From Alligator mississippiensis (Eukaryota > Chordata > Crocodylia > Alligatoridae), in contig NC_081824.1 of assembly GCF_030867095.1 (NCBI RefSeq), positions 114,584,162 to 114,648,161 of the forward strand: a stretch of 64,000 nucleotides of DNA, read 5' to 3'. The notes under the pieces are model-generated. The model had not been told where the DNA came from. It saw only the letters and a list, made by a program, of their open reading frames with translations, and searched no databases. Below, one piece after another: positions 46,926-58,129 of this stretch. Position 1 is the stretch's first letter, and each line of letters opens with the position of its first letter. The translations under genes were made by a program, and so were the position numbers.

Positions 46926-48306
46926 TAAGTAGTAATTATAGGCCTGTAAGCCTCACCTCAGTGCTCGGGAAGATCTTGGAGAGAATCATCAAGGAGCACA
47001 TCTGCGGGGGGCCAGCAGGGGAGATCATGCTCAGGGGAAATCAGCATGGGTTCATCAAAGGCAGGTCCTTCCTGACCAACCAGATTGCCTTTTAGGACCA
47101 AGTAACTAAATCCTTGGATGATGGTGTTGCCATGGATGTAGTCTTTCTAGACTTTAAGAAGGCCTTTGACACTGTCTCTCACTCCATCTTCATCAATAAA
47201 TTAAGCAACTGTGGCATTAATGCCTGCACAGTTGGATGGGTAAAAAATTGGCTGATGGGGCGTACCCAGAGAGTAGTGGCGGACTGGTTGTACTCAAACT
47301 GGCAAGATGTGAGCAGTGGGGTACCTCAGGGCTCAGTTCTCGGGCCCGCACTGTTTAACATCTTCATCAGTGACTTGGACGAGGGGTTGGAAAGCACGCT
47401 GTCCATGTTTGCTGATGACACTAAAATGTGGGGCGAGGTGGACACACTTGAAGGGAGAGAGAGGCTGCAACTAGATTTAGACAGGCTACAAAAGTGGGCA
47501 GATGAGAATAGGGTGGGGTTCAACGTAGACAAATTCAGGGTGCTGCACCTTGGGAGAAGGAATCCACAACATACATACAGGCTGGGAAATTCCTCTCTTG
47601 AAAGCACAGAGGCCGAAAGGGAACTTGGAGTCATTATTGACTCCAAGATGAACATGAGCTGCCAATGCCAGACCGCAGCCAGCAAGGACAGCCATACCTT
47701 GTCATGCATCCAAAGGTGCATCTCAAGCCAGTCCAGAGAGGTGATACTCTCCCTCTATGCAACTTTGGTCAGGCCACAGTTGGAGTACTGCGTCCAGTAC
47801 TGGGTGTCGCACTTCAAAAGGGATGTGGCCAGCCTGGAGAGGGTTCAGAGGAGGGCCACCCGCTTGGTGAGAGGGAAGCAGGACAGGCCCTATAAGGAGA
47901 GACTGAGAGACCTGAATCTGTTCAGCCTCAGCAAGAGGAGGCTGAGGGGGGACCTGGTGGCTGCCAGAAACACATCAGGGGAGATGAACAGCAAATAGGT
48001 AGATCCCTTTTCTCCTCAGCACCACCTGGGGTGACAAGGAACAATGGTAATAAGCTGATGGAGAATAGGTTTAGGTTAGAGATCAGAAGTCAATATTTTA
48101 CAGTTAGGCTGGCCAACATCTGGAACTAGCTTCCCAGGGAAGTGGTCCTCGCTCCTACCTTGGGCATATTCAAGAGGAGGTTGGATGATCACCTCTCTGG
48201 GGTCTTGTGAACCCAGCATTCATTCCTGCCTGTGGCAGGGGGTCAGGCTAGATGATCTGTTCAGGTCCCTTCTGACCCTAGCTACTATGGAACTATGAAC
48301 CTATGA
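46926..48306 (+). mobile_element. CR1 LINE inserted in R1, 5'-truncated, RT mostly open
   Basis: The frame begins NYRPVSLTSVLGKILERIIK, then GFIKGRSFLTNQIAF, an in-frame TAG at about 47094, VVFLDFKKAFDTVSH, SGVPQGSVLGPALFNIFISD, FADDTKMWG (intact catalytic pair), LVRPQLEYCVQYWVSHF and SKRRLRGDLVAAR. It is broken by a deletion near 47970. Its tail is ctatggaactatgaacctat. No endonuclease. Confidence 0.93.
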
Positions 48307-48719
48307 TTCAGTCTTTGCAGGTTAGTCTAACCTGGCTAAGCTAAATCACTTTGTAACTGTACAGACATCCGAGACATGCAGGCACATGACTACAGTGGCT
48401 CTAGCTGGGGGGCGCTAGAGCAGCTGTTCTTTCCCTTCCACAGTGATGAGCTGAGGGAGGTGTAGCCAGGCCCAGCAAGACTCCCTGATTAGGGAGGTGT
48501 TGTCCCCACATCTTCTGACCAGCTGAGCAGGGAATTGATAACAGTGTTTATCACCCCTAACTCAGTGTTTATCATCCCATTAAGAAAACAACAGAGGGAG
48601 CTACCTGTTGACTCTGTCTTTGTCCCATCTGCCACAGCATGGACTATAGCCAGCATGTGGTCTGCTAGCTAATACACAGACACCTCTCAGCAAGGCAGAG
48701 GGGAGGGGGAAATTCCTTC

Positions 48720-48762
48720 TTAGCTGGAAGTGAGGGGAAGGGGAGGGGGAGGGGAGGGGGAG
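48720..48762 (+). repeat. Short GGGGA-rich repeat inside R1 copy B
   Basis: About six ggggag-type units near 48728-48762. Confidence 0.6.
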
Positions 48763-49060
48763 CAGCCTGCAGTCTCTGCCAGAGCTCTAGTCAGGGAGCA
48801 GAGGGCAAAGGCCAGCCCAGAGAGCATGCCGGGATGCTGGGGGAGTTTGATTTAATGTAAACCAGCAAGGGGTCTGGGACAGACATTGCATAAACTGGTT
48901 TGATACAAATCACTTCAGTTTGATACTATATTCAACCAGGTTTATCTCAAACCAGTTTCAGCCATTTTAAAATTGGTATATATGCACTGAACATCTGTTC
49001 TGTTACAGGTTTAAACCAGTTTCTGATCACTTAAACCAGTGTATGTGTCTGTCCCTAGCC

Positions 49061-50202
49061 TTATTGGGTTTAAATCTCATTGTCACCCATAACTCCAGGA
49101 AAACTCATCCATGCTAGATGCTTAGGGCCAGGTCCCAAAAGGACTTAGACATTTGAGACAGATCCCTAAACTATAGACAACACTACTGTCCCTAGACTTT
49201 TCTATTGGCTAGCTCTAGGCAGCTCCCTGCTCAGTGCATAGGTTTTTTGCACCATCCTCTGAGGCACCTAGCTCTCCTTATTTTATGCATTCGTTGCTGA
49301 AGTGCCTAGATATGGGCTTTGGATCCCATTTCAGTGCACGATTAAGTTTTATTGTGCTTATCATAGAGATGCCCAAGTCCTATTTTTGATTTAGCCCTTT
49401 AAATATACAAGTACTAAGCAAAGTGCCATAACTCAGAAGGATAGCAAAGCATCTTTAAAAGGTAGAACAGTTTCTGTTGATGTCTGAAAATAGCAAGCAT
49501 AAACACTCATGACTCTTAGCATGCTGAATTACAATTCTTCAGAGTTGTCTTTTTCAGTCCCAGCATAATTTACTAAGTAAACTAAGATCAAAGTTTCTAG
49601 CTATTAGCTATTTCTGAGTTATGAGCATAAACTTTCCAGTGAGAATATTTGGTAAGGAATGCTTTCTCCCAGCTTCATGTAACTATAGGAATAACAGAAT
49701 ATATTTTGCTCAAAACTGCTAAACAAATTTAGTTTAGCCTAAGCATGAAAAACTTCATCTGCTAAGGAATGTCTTTAAGGAAGTGAAAAGCAACATATAG
49801 AAGAAATGGAAATGCACAAAGTAAATCCAGATACAAATAATCCAATCTGAATATGTGGAGGAATTTACTCTATAGCTGTATCCCCTCACAGAAAAGTACT
49901 CAGCCACAGGGACTGACTAATTTCAGTACCTGTTTCTTTTCACTTCCAAGGCATCATTATAGAGAGAGAAATGTCTGTGAAGTAGTCATGTGTTGCTTGA
50001 ATTTCAGGTCAGCCTGATCAGCGATGCATGCAAGATTTTGGGGTAAAAATTCTTCCCTCATCCCTTGTCAAAACATTTCATTAGTTCATTAGTTTTCCTC
50101 ACCAACTTGCCATTAATTTTGTCTGCATTTCATTCCCCTGGCTGTTAATTCCTCCACCCTTGTCATCACCCCGAAGCTTCTAATCCAGTACCTTCCTGAA
50201 CA
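49061..50202. other. Non-coding DNA between two R1 copies
   Basis: Unique, AT-rich. No gene seen. Confidence 0.55.
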
Positions 50203-50690
50203 TCAGGGCTAGGGACAGAATTTACACATAAACTGGTATAATTGATCGGAAACCTATTCAAATCTGTAACACAACAGACATTCAGTGCACATAAGCCACT
50301 TTCAAAATGGCCAAAACTGGTTTAAGATAAAACTGGAGGGATGTAGTATCATAGTTAACTGATTTCAGTTAAATCAGTGTATTGAACTTCTGTCCCAGAT
50401 CCCCTCCCCTCCAGGATTCAAGTTAACTCACAGAACCTCAGCATCCCAGGATGCTTTTCACCTCCCCTGAAAACCCCACCTTGAAGGATTAGCCTTGGTC
50501 CAAGCTGTCTGCTCCAGCACCAACCCCCTCACTTCTGGCCACTTAGAAATATGGCTGCATTTTTGGAATCAAAAGTGAATGTCTGTTCACTTGCTTATTG
50601 GATCAATCTATACAGTTTAGACTAACCTGAGAAAATTTAATCCATTCAGTCTTGGGCTTTTTTACTATCTGTACTCATCCCAGATGTTCC
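50203..50690 (-). mobile_element. R1 element copy C, inverted relative to copy B
   Basis: On the plus strand it starts ggctagggacagaattt (R1 right end inverted) and runs through aaactggtttaagataaaac, ccccctcacttctggcc, aaaagtgaatgtctgttcac and cagtttagactaacctgag, each the inverse of R1 phrases at 21465 or 48310. The far terminus is diverged. Confidence 0.75.
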
Positions 50691-50820
50691 CTGACTCACG
50701 TGAGTCCACAATATAAAAATAAAAAACTGCAACCTTTCCACCAAGTAAAAAGGTAAAAATGTCAATTCTTCCTTGGAGTTCTGGTTTCTAAGAAACTCTC
50801 TTCTGTCTTGAGAATCATTA

Positions 50821-50859
50821 TTTAGGTTAGGGTTAGGGTTAGGGTTAGGGTTAGGGTTA
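50821..50859 (+). repeat. Interstitial telomeric tract (TTAGGG)n
   Basis: Five perfect TTAGGG units at 50827-50856, preceded by a TTAGG and followed by TTAA. This is the vertebrate telomere repeat in internal position. Confidence 0.95.
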
Positions 50860-51404
50860 AATATTCATTCTTCTAATGAGGCTAAATATGTTGAAGCTAA
50901 ATATTTGCCTCCCTGACCTGCCTTTGCATCCTGGCTGTGTGTGCCAGTGTCACCCTGTGCCTTTTTCTGGCTTAGTGGTTCTCTTCCTGAGATCATCATG
51001 GTATTGGAGGTTTTAGTTGCCATAGAATTAATATTTTTGGAATTTTATTTTGGAAAAACTCTGATATGTCAGCTTTTCACAATTCTGGATGAAACAATGT
51101 TTGAAATCTTGACATTTTTCATGGGATAGTACACCCATTTTCTGGCCATCTCTAAAAAAACATGCAAAAATACAGCTAGTGTAATGATTTATTCTAAGCT
51201 ACTAAGGCCATGATGAGAAAGCATATTTGGAAGAATATTATTGTTTCCATCACTTTAGTTGTTTCCAAACCAAAGCCCATTATTTTGAATAATTTACAGT
51301 ATGAAGCCTAAGTAGTGTAATCTAATTTCCTAGATATAAGAGAAGTGACAGCAGCAACCTGCTATATATTAAAGATGCTTCCAGTGACTCACTTGGAGAT
51401 TTTA
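50860..51404. other. Non-coding DNA, nothing recognised
   Basis: Unique AT-rich sequence. Confidence 0.55.
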
Positions 51405-51895
51405 GCCACATCCAGATGAGCATGGCCATGCAGCATGTGGTGCCACAAACACGTCTGCGGTGCCACATACCACACATTTAGATGTTTTCCATGCTCCAAC
51501 GGCACCCTATATGCTGCTCCACTTTTCCCCCATAGTTTTTTTTGACTTCTGGGTGTCAAAAAGCCTGTGAAAAAGAAGTGGAGCACAACACATACAGGCA
51601 GCACGCACCACTCAAAAGAAGCTCCAGGCCGCCCAAATTCATGCTCTGGCTGCTGGCCAGGCATTGCACAGCAGAATCACTGCTGCAGCCCCAGGAGGCC
51701 CCCAGGACTCCAGGTAAGGTTGCTGGGGCCAACCCAGTGCAGGCCCCAGTCTCCCCTACCGGACCCCAGGTAACTTGGCACACACCAAAGTGAGTGTGGC
51801 ACAGGTGTTCCCAGGGACAAGTAGCTGCATCTCAAGGTGCACTGCTGCTACTTGTCCCCTGAGAACCAAATGTCCACGCTCATCTGGGCACAGCC
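51405..51895. mobile_element. Non-autonomous DNA transposon
   Basis: Ends gccacatccagatgagcatg and the inverse of ggctgtgcccagatgagcgt match as TIRs of about 20 bp. Flanks are TTA and TTT. The interior is GC-richer and non-coding. Confidence 0.65.
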
Positions 51896-52203
51896 TTTGA
51901 GTAAGTCATGGAAAGCTCTGTGTACCATGCCCAGAAGTCCCACTGATTTTAACTAAGACAACATACTTTTCATAGAATCGACTATCAGGAGTCCATTATC
52001 TTTTGTTATTGATGAGAGGGGAGGTTCAACTGGAAGTGGAATGTCTTATTTTTTATTTATGGTTGAAGCTTCATTATCTCAACTAGGATTTTGCATTATA
52101 TGTAACATTTCCCAATCCTTAGGCTTATAGATGGACTTACTGAGGTACAAAGAGATAGGGGACCAATTCTGTGAGACTTCCTAATGAGAAGTGAGGACAC
52201 TCA

Positions 52204-52453
52204 GGGCATGTCTACATGTGCATTAAGGCACTTTTCCTAATGTGCATTAAATTTAGGACCTCTAATGTGAGGTACTAAGCAAATGTGCATTAGTTTGCCT
52301 TAATGTGCAGTAACAAATGTGCATCATTTTAAAGTGATGCTTAATGCATGATAGCCTATTTTACTGTTCATTAGCGTAATCACATTTTTTACATGATGCT
52401 TTAATGAGCTGTAAAACAGGCTATTGCGCATTAAAGCCATGTATAGGGGCACC
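52204..52453. mobile_element. MITE with 'ctacatgtgcattaa' type end
   Basis: Starts gggcatgtctacatgtgcat; the right end is the inverse of gtgcccctatacatggct. The interior is dominated by inverted 'aatgtgcatta' motifs. Confidence 0.65.
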
Positions 52454-52462
52454 TTCTGTTTT

Positions 52463-52628
52463 TCATAGTTTCATAGTTGGTAGGCTTGGAAGGGACCTGA
52501 GCAGATCATCAAGTCGAACCCCCTGCAATGGCAGGAATGAGTACTGGGGTCAAATAACCCCAGTGAGGTGTTCGTCTAACCTCCTCTTAAAGACCCCCAG
52601 GGTAGGAGCCAGCACCACTTCGCTTGTC
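52463..52628 (-). mobile_element. CR1 3'-end fragment, young-looking
   Basis: The tail tttcatagtttcatagttgg is followed by cttggaagggacctgagc, ccagtgaggtgttcgtctaa and ggtaggagccagcaccac. Cut off at about 52628. It resembles the tail of the CR1 at 48170-48300 (inverse). Confidence 0.85.
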
Positions 52629-53940
52629 TAGAAGTACTTTATATCTCAAAGGACTGGATCCTAATCACTATGAAACTGATTCACAATTGCCCTATGCCCT
52701 TTTTTCCACTTGTAAAAACATGTCTATTAAGCTGACCTAAGTGATGTCTGCCAAGAACCTTCCTTGGTTGGAAAAATTAAAAGAGTCTTATCTCATTTTT
52801 AACTGAAGCTTTGCCTATCAGTATTGTCTTAAATCCCATCTTTGTCAATGGTCCTTATCTGTAAGCCACAGAAAATACACAGGATGTTTCCTGACAGCAG
52901 AGCATAATGTGGATTTAAGTGAAACTGTAAAACATCATAGGAATCTTTTTCAGCTTTCCTTGTTTTAATTCCTTTCTCTAACCCAGTTTTCATTTTCAAA
53001 ACTAGTTGGACACGAAAAACATTTTTTTCCCACTTTTGATCCATTTGTTGGAACACTGTCTTCTCACCCTATTTGGATGTTAAGAGCCTCTCTCTTTTTC
53101 CATTTCTGGAATAGCCAGGCAAGGCTGAGTGTTTCATGTTCAAACCTTTATAATTTACAGTGTGTTTATTGGTCTCTCACCAACTACAACTTATCTCTTG
53201 TATTTTTTCCCCTTTCATTTCAAAGATACTTCCAGACACTGTTATGTAGTTTTTGTCTGCAGAGTATTTCTGTGCTGGCAAATAGAGAAGTTAAAATTAC
53301 AATCTTAACTCTTCCTAATGGATGTAAACATCCAACCAATTAAATTATAAGGGATTTATATTATTTGTGAAATAGTGAATGGTTGCAGTCTTACTATATA
53401 CTTTGCAGAGTGTGTAGGGTCTTTTTTCAGCATTAAGCTAGTGCCCAAAATCTACAGGGAACAGCGCTCTACTGTTTAATGTTACAGAAACACATAATAA
53501 ACCTGGTTCTTCTCCTGAAGAGTTCTCATTCTTAGGTTCTGATTCTGGAGGTTCTGCACGGAGGGGTTTGTAACATTTGTTGAAACAAAGATGAGGGAAC
53601 AAAAAAACCAAACATGGAGCACTCTCACTGGCGTATTTATGAGTTTGAAGAATTCAAGTCGGAAGAGGTGGGGAAGGCAAAATATTTGCCATTGTGAGCA
53701 TCTCTTCAGGGACCCTGTAGACACACTCAAAGAATAATGCAGGTAGGAATCAGTAGAGGACTGAGGAGGGGACAAGCCCCACAAGTTTATCAGAAAAGTA
53801 TAAGACCCAATTGTCATAAGAACCCTGCAGCTTTTATTGATGACTCCTATGATCAGCATAAGAAGTAATTTTGTGTAAATGGAAAACTGAGCTGGTCTAC
53901 AGAGACCAAATTGGACAATTTAGTGACTATGATAATGTCA
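52629..53940. other. Non-coding DNA, no gene recognised
   Basis: Unique sequence. The frame at 53482-53859 has no recognisable motif. Confidence 0.55.
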
Positions 53941-54010
53941 GCTGACTGGAAAGATGTAGATGGACTAGATGGCCTTCAAGGTCCTTTCCAACTCTTGTTC
54001 TATCTGTTTC
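53940..54010 (+). mobile_element. CR1 3'-terminus, plus orientation
   Basis: 'gactagatggccttcaaggt' followed by cctttccaactcttgttcta is the terminal CR1 phrase (gatgacc..aggtcccttccagccct..tctatga), decayed. Confidence 0.65.
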
Positions 54011-54029
54011 TAACTTTTGCACAAATGTA

Positions 54030-54430
54030 GTATTTCCTATTCCTAACCATCCCAGCTGCATGCCTATCTAGCATCTTTTTTAAAACCTTAAGTGAAGGAG
54101 ATTCCATAATTTCTTCTTTGAAAACTTCTTTGTAAGATTTTTCTAAGATTTGATGCAAATCCATTTTGCCATATATATCCTGTTCTTTGTGACAAGGGAG
54201 AACACAGTGTTTCCATCTTCTTTACAGCAGCCTTTCAAATACTTGAAAACTGAGATCTAATCCCTTATAAATTTCCTTTTCTCTAAGTTAAACATATATA
54301 TTTTTTCAATCCTTCCTTGTAAGGATAACAAGCCTACATCACACTTTTGGAATTTCAGCTGCCTAGCTCTGGGTCTAGTTCCATGAGGGTTCTGTCCATC
54401 TGTCCATCTCCTGGTTTGTTCTTGAACACA
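54030..54430 (-). mobile_element. Ancient CR1/L3-type fragment
   Basis: The plus strand carries decayed CR1 complements: aaggagattccataatttc, ttgtgacaagggagaacac, agcctttcaaatacttgaaa. No frame left. Confidence 0.5.
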
Positions 54431-54697
54431 TCATGATATTATCTGCGTGCCTCCATAGCTAATTAGAGTACACAGAAACTCATAATGGACTTCATAGAAT
54501 CTTGCAAACACGTTAGATACCAGTATTGCCATTCTAGAAGGACTTTTTGGGTGTGGCACAGTAAAATGAAATCTGTGACAAATCAGAATTGTCTAACAAG
54601 TATGTAACTTCTTTTCTTTCCTTCCTGTCTTCCCTTGAAGGCAAATACAGTTTGGGTGCATGCACTGAAAACAAATCTAAATCTGTCCTCAGTGGGC

Positions 54698-57132
54698 ACA
54701 TCTACACATGCATTGATTCAGGACCAGTTTACTCATGAGTAAACTACTCATGAGTAAATGCTTCCAGGCAAGCTTCTGTATATGCAGGGAAGCTGGAGAA
54801 GATTTGCTGCTAATGGCAGCAAACTGCTAACACTGCTTGGGGCCCTGCAATGGGCCCCTGCCACCACCAGGGGGAGCTCTAAGCACCCCCTGGGTGCTAG
54901 CCTTGGGCTTGGCAGAGAGCACTGGGCCAGGAGGAAGCTGTCTCCTGGCCAGGACTGGGAAATCACATCCTGCCCCCAGGGACTGCCGACTGCCTGCTGT
55001 CAGGGTGGGGACAATGTGGCAAATTTACTCATGAATAGTGAGAACAGTTTAGTAAGCTGTGACAGGGGGCAATCTCCAAGGCCCAGCCACAGTATCGGCC
55101 CACCCACCTGTCTAGGGCAGTCTTCCTGGTCACTCCTGCCATGCCTTTGTTGTAAAGTAAACTGGTGTTACAATAAGCGGGAGGCTGCCCATTTAAGACC
55201 CTGATGCCTAGGGGTTTGTACACAACTCTGACCTTCCCTTATCATGCCCCATGCCTCACAGATGGCATCCTTGAGGTGCTTTTTACTCCGGCTTGTGGCT
55301 GGGCCAAACTTAGGCCCTTGCTTGGCCTTATTCATTTGTCCTTGCACTCCGCCCCACTGGGCCTCATTCATACTGCCCCCACCTCACTGGGGCCTCTTGC
55401 ACTCTGCCCTCTCTCACTGGGTCTCTTACATGCTGCTCCTCACTGAGCCACACCCAACGTACCCTGCACCTGTGTGCATCTGCATAGGCCATCAGGCTTG
55501 CCTACTCACTCTCCTTGACTGGTCCTGGCACAGACTTTCAGGCCTCTTCTGCCACCCTCATCTGAGTGGTGACCAGCCATCCTGGAAGGAATTCTGACTC
55601 AAGCCCTTTGCTGGATTACTCTAATTAGGGCCAATTACTCACCTTCCTGGCCTTATGCCCACTTGTCGCCTCAGGTGTCCAAAGACTTACCTGGACCTAA
55701 CTGTCCCCTTCCAGGGGCCTCAACACTGCACCCCTTCACTGGGGTAACTACTCTGCCAAGCTCAGTGGGGCCAACACTCCTCCCCGATGCTGGGGCCTCA
55801 GGATATTACACCCCATGGGCTCAGGTGCCTCTCCATAGGCATGCCTGGCTCCACTACCACTGGGGTCTTATACCCCCATGGGTTGAGGTGCCTCTCAAGG
55901 TGGAAGTACCTGGCCTCACTACCACTGGGGTCTTACACCCCCATAGGCTCAGCTGCCTCTCCCATAGGTGTGCCTGGCCTTGCTACCTCTAATCTTAATG
56001 ACTCACCAGATGGTGGGGGTTGGGGTTATCAGGTGCCCCTACTGCCTTTCGGGAGGTAACTGGCCTAACATTTCTTGGGGACTGTCCTGCTATGGCCAGC
56101 CCCACTAGACAACACTTCCCCAGTGGGGTGCAGTTTTAGGTCTTACCAAAGACCAAGAGGGCCTACCTGCCCTGGTCTAACTCCCTCATTGGGGCTCCTG
56201 TATGCTGTCCTTGGGCTTTCTCTCTCATTGGGTCCAGCTCTCACTCTGGCCCCATTCCGACCTTATAACAGCCTGAATCCTGGCTGACCCCTACCCTCTT
56301 CAGCTGTGATGTCCCCTCCCCAGCCCCCCATCGAAGGGACCTTCAGCCCTTACAGGCCCTGGCCCCACAACCAGGCCAGTCAGAGTGACAGATAGCTCAC
56401 AGTGGCCTTGGCCTACCCCTCATATTAGGCTTAATTGCCCTTTGGCCCTTTGGCCCTGGCCCTCTTGCATTGACCAGTGCAAGGGAACAGAAAGTCAGCT
56501 TAGAAGCTGCTGTTATCCATACTCCAGAGAGGGGACACTCCTGGGTCCCACCAGAGAGCCCTCTTCTACTCCAGGGGTTTGCCTGGCCCCCTTGTAGGCC
56601 TTGTAGGCCTACCAGCTGTCAACTCCCATGCTTAGACTGGGCCTTATTCTAACTAGGCCAAAACCATCTTCCTGGGGCTCTGGACCCCATTGGGTCTGTA
56701 GGAACTTCCTGCCATCCCCATAGTTCCTCCCTTACCACAAAGGTGTTCTGTGAGCAGCAGCTCAGCCGGGTGCTATTGCTCCTTTGGTTGTTTGCAGAAA
56801 CTGATGCCTCAGAACAGAGAGCCAGAATCTAGAATGGCTGCCTCATCAGGGCTGGCTTGCACCTGCCAGCTGCCTGCTCTCAGCCCTTAAAGTGACAGAG
56901 CACCATAGGTGCTCCATCACACACCTTCCCCTTTAAAATGGCTACCTGGGGGTGGGGGATTATCTCCCTGCTGCTCACCATACAGGGTCCTCTGTAGCCC
57001 GCAGCAGCACACTAAGTGGCAAGCACTCCAATTGTGCTCCGCCACATAAGCATGTGCACTTGTAGGCACACATGCTTATTTTGCAATAAACAATGCTACT
57101 GAGCAGTTAAGGATCTCAGGTAGACATGCCTA
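54698..57132. mobile_element. Large MITE-like insertion with GC-rich, internally repetitive core
   Basis: Left end gggcacatctacacatgcat; right end is the inverse of ggcatgtctacctgagatc, the same end type as the 250-bp MITEs in this window. The core (54780-57060) is CT/GG-rich. Degenerate units of about 62 bp, each with 'acccccatgggctcaggtgc' like phrases, recur near 55810, 55872 and 55935. A perfect 18-bp palindrome (gtttactcatgagtaaac) lies at 54727-54744. Long frames on both strands are compositional. Confidence 0.5.
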
Positions 57133-57354
57133 GTTTGACTGTTAGCATTTGGAAACCTTAAACTAGTTTTTTAATAATATAGTCACTCATGTTTACCCAA
57201 CATGCATTTGGTTTCAGAACAAAGTTTTAACTGTGTTTTTTCAAAGTTCTGAAATGTTTGGTAGATCTTACATTTCCCTTCGTGACCCCTCGCAATTCTG
57301 AGTTCTGCCCAGGATGATACAGGAAGTAGAAATTCTAGATACATCATAACATAA

Positions 57355-58129
57355 TAGTGCTGTGCGAAGCTTTGTGTGGTGATTTGATTCGGAGGAGATG
57401 TGGCCCAATTCCGTGGCTGAATCTCTGAATCCGAATTGAATCAGGGAACCAATTAAAAGGTCTGAATTGATTCAAAGCTCTTTGAATCTTTGGAAAAGAT
57501 TCGGAGAGGTTTGGTTATTCGGGCAGCCCTGGTGGCTGCAGCAGGAAGCTGCGGCCACTCTGAGCTGGTAAGTACTAGGGATGGCCCTTTAAGAAAAAAA
57601 AAAGCCAAGAAAACCCCCAGGATTCACCGCTCCTGCAGTGGCCTTGGGGCTTTAGGGGTTCGGGCAGAGCGTGCGGTAGTGAGGGGCAGTGGGGATTGCC
57701 CTCCCCCTGCTGGCAGGAACAGTGAGTCCAGGGTTTTTTCATTTTTTTTTTCTTAAAGGGCCAGAGCTGGCCCATGCAGGGCACCTGTGGGGGGACTGGG
57801 GGAGTGAGGGAGGGTCAGGGGGCGCATGCAGAGCCCCTTATGCAGTGTGGGGCAGTAGGTGGCAGCAGGGATTGTCCCCCGCCCGGCAGCACCCAGTGAG
57901 CTTTTCTTTACAAGTGCCAGGAGCTCGGGCAGCCATTGCCAGGCTGGGACAGGGTGGGGAAAGGGCTTGGCCTGTCTGATTCAGAGATTTGGAGATGCGG
58001 CTACTGCCGAATCTCTGAACCAGATTCAGCCGAATCGAACCAGGACAGTGATTCAAATCACCGAATTGAATCACTGTCCCCTGAATCAGCCAAATCTGAA
58101 GTGAATACTAGCTGCTTCACACAGGCCTA
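57355..58129. mobile_element. hAT element (non-autonomous) with 8-bp target duplication
   Basis: TIRs tagtgctgtgcgaagc and taggcctgtgtgaagc (inverse at the right), flanked by taacataa and ttacataa, 7 of 8 identical. The sub-terminal parts hold many gattcggag/ctgaatc inverse motifs. The core is GC-rich. No transposase frame. Confidence 0.85.

Larger units (their letters stand above)
46880..49060 (+). mobile_element. R1 element copy B: non-autonomous TIR transposon carrying a CR1
   Basis: Starts ggctagggacagatgttc and ends tgtctgtccctagcc, so the termini are inverse (ggctagggacaga). It is flanked by TTA at 46877-46879 and 49061-49063, a PIF/Harbinger-type duplication. R1 proper is about 46880-46925 plus 48307-49060 (near 800 bp). 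Its right half has repeated 'aaaccagtt' motifs (48855-49040). No transposase is seen. Confidence 0.8.

Noticed and set aside
54748..56652. Open frames up to 148 codons in both orientations
   Set aside because: They lie in a GC-rich, internally repetitive insertion. Sequences are compositional and overlapping frames are equally open.
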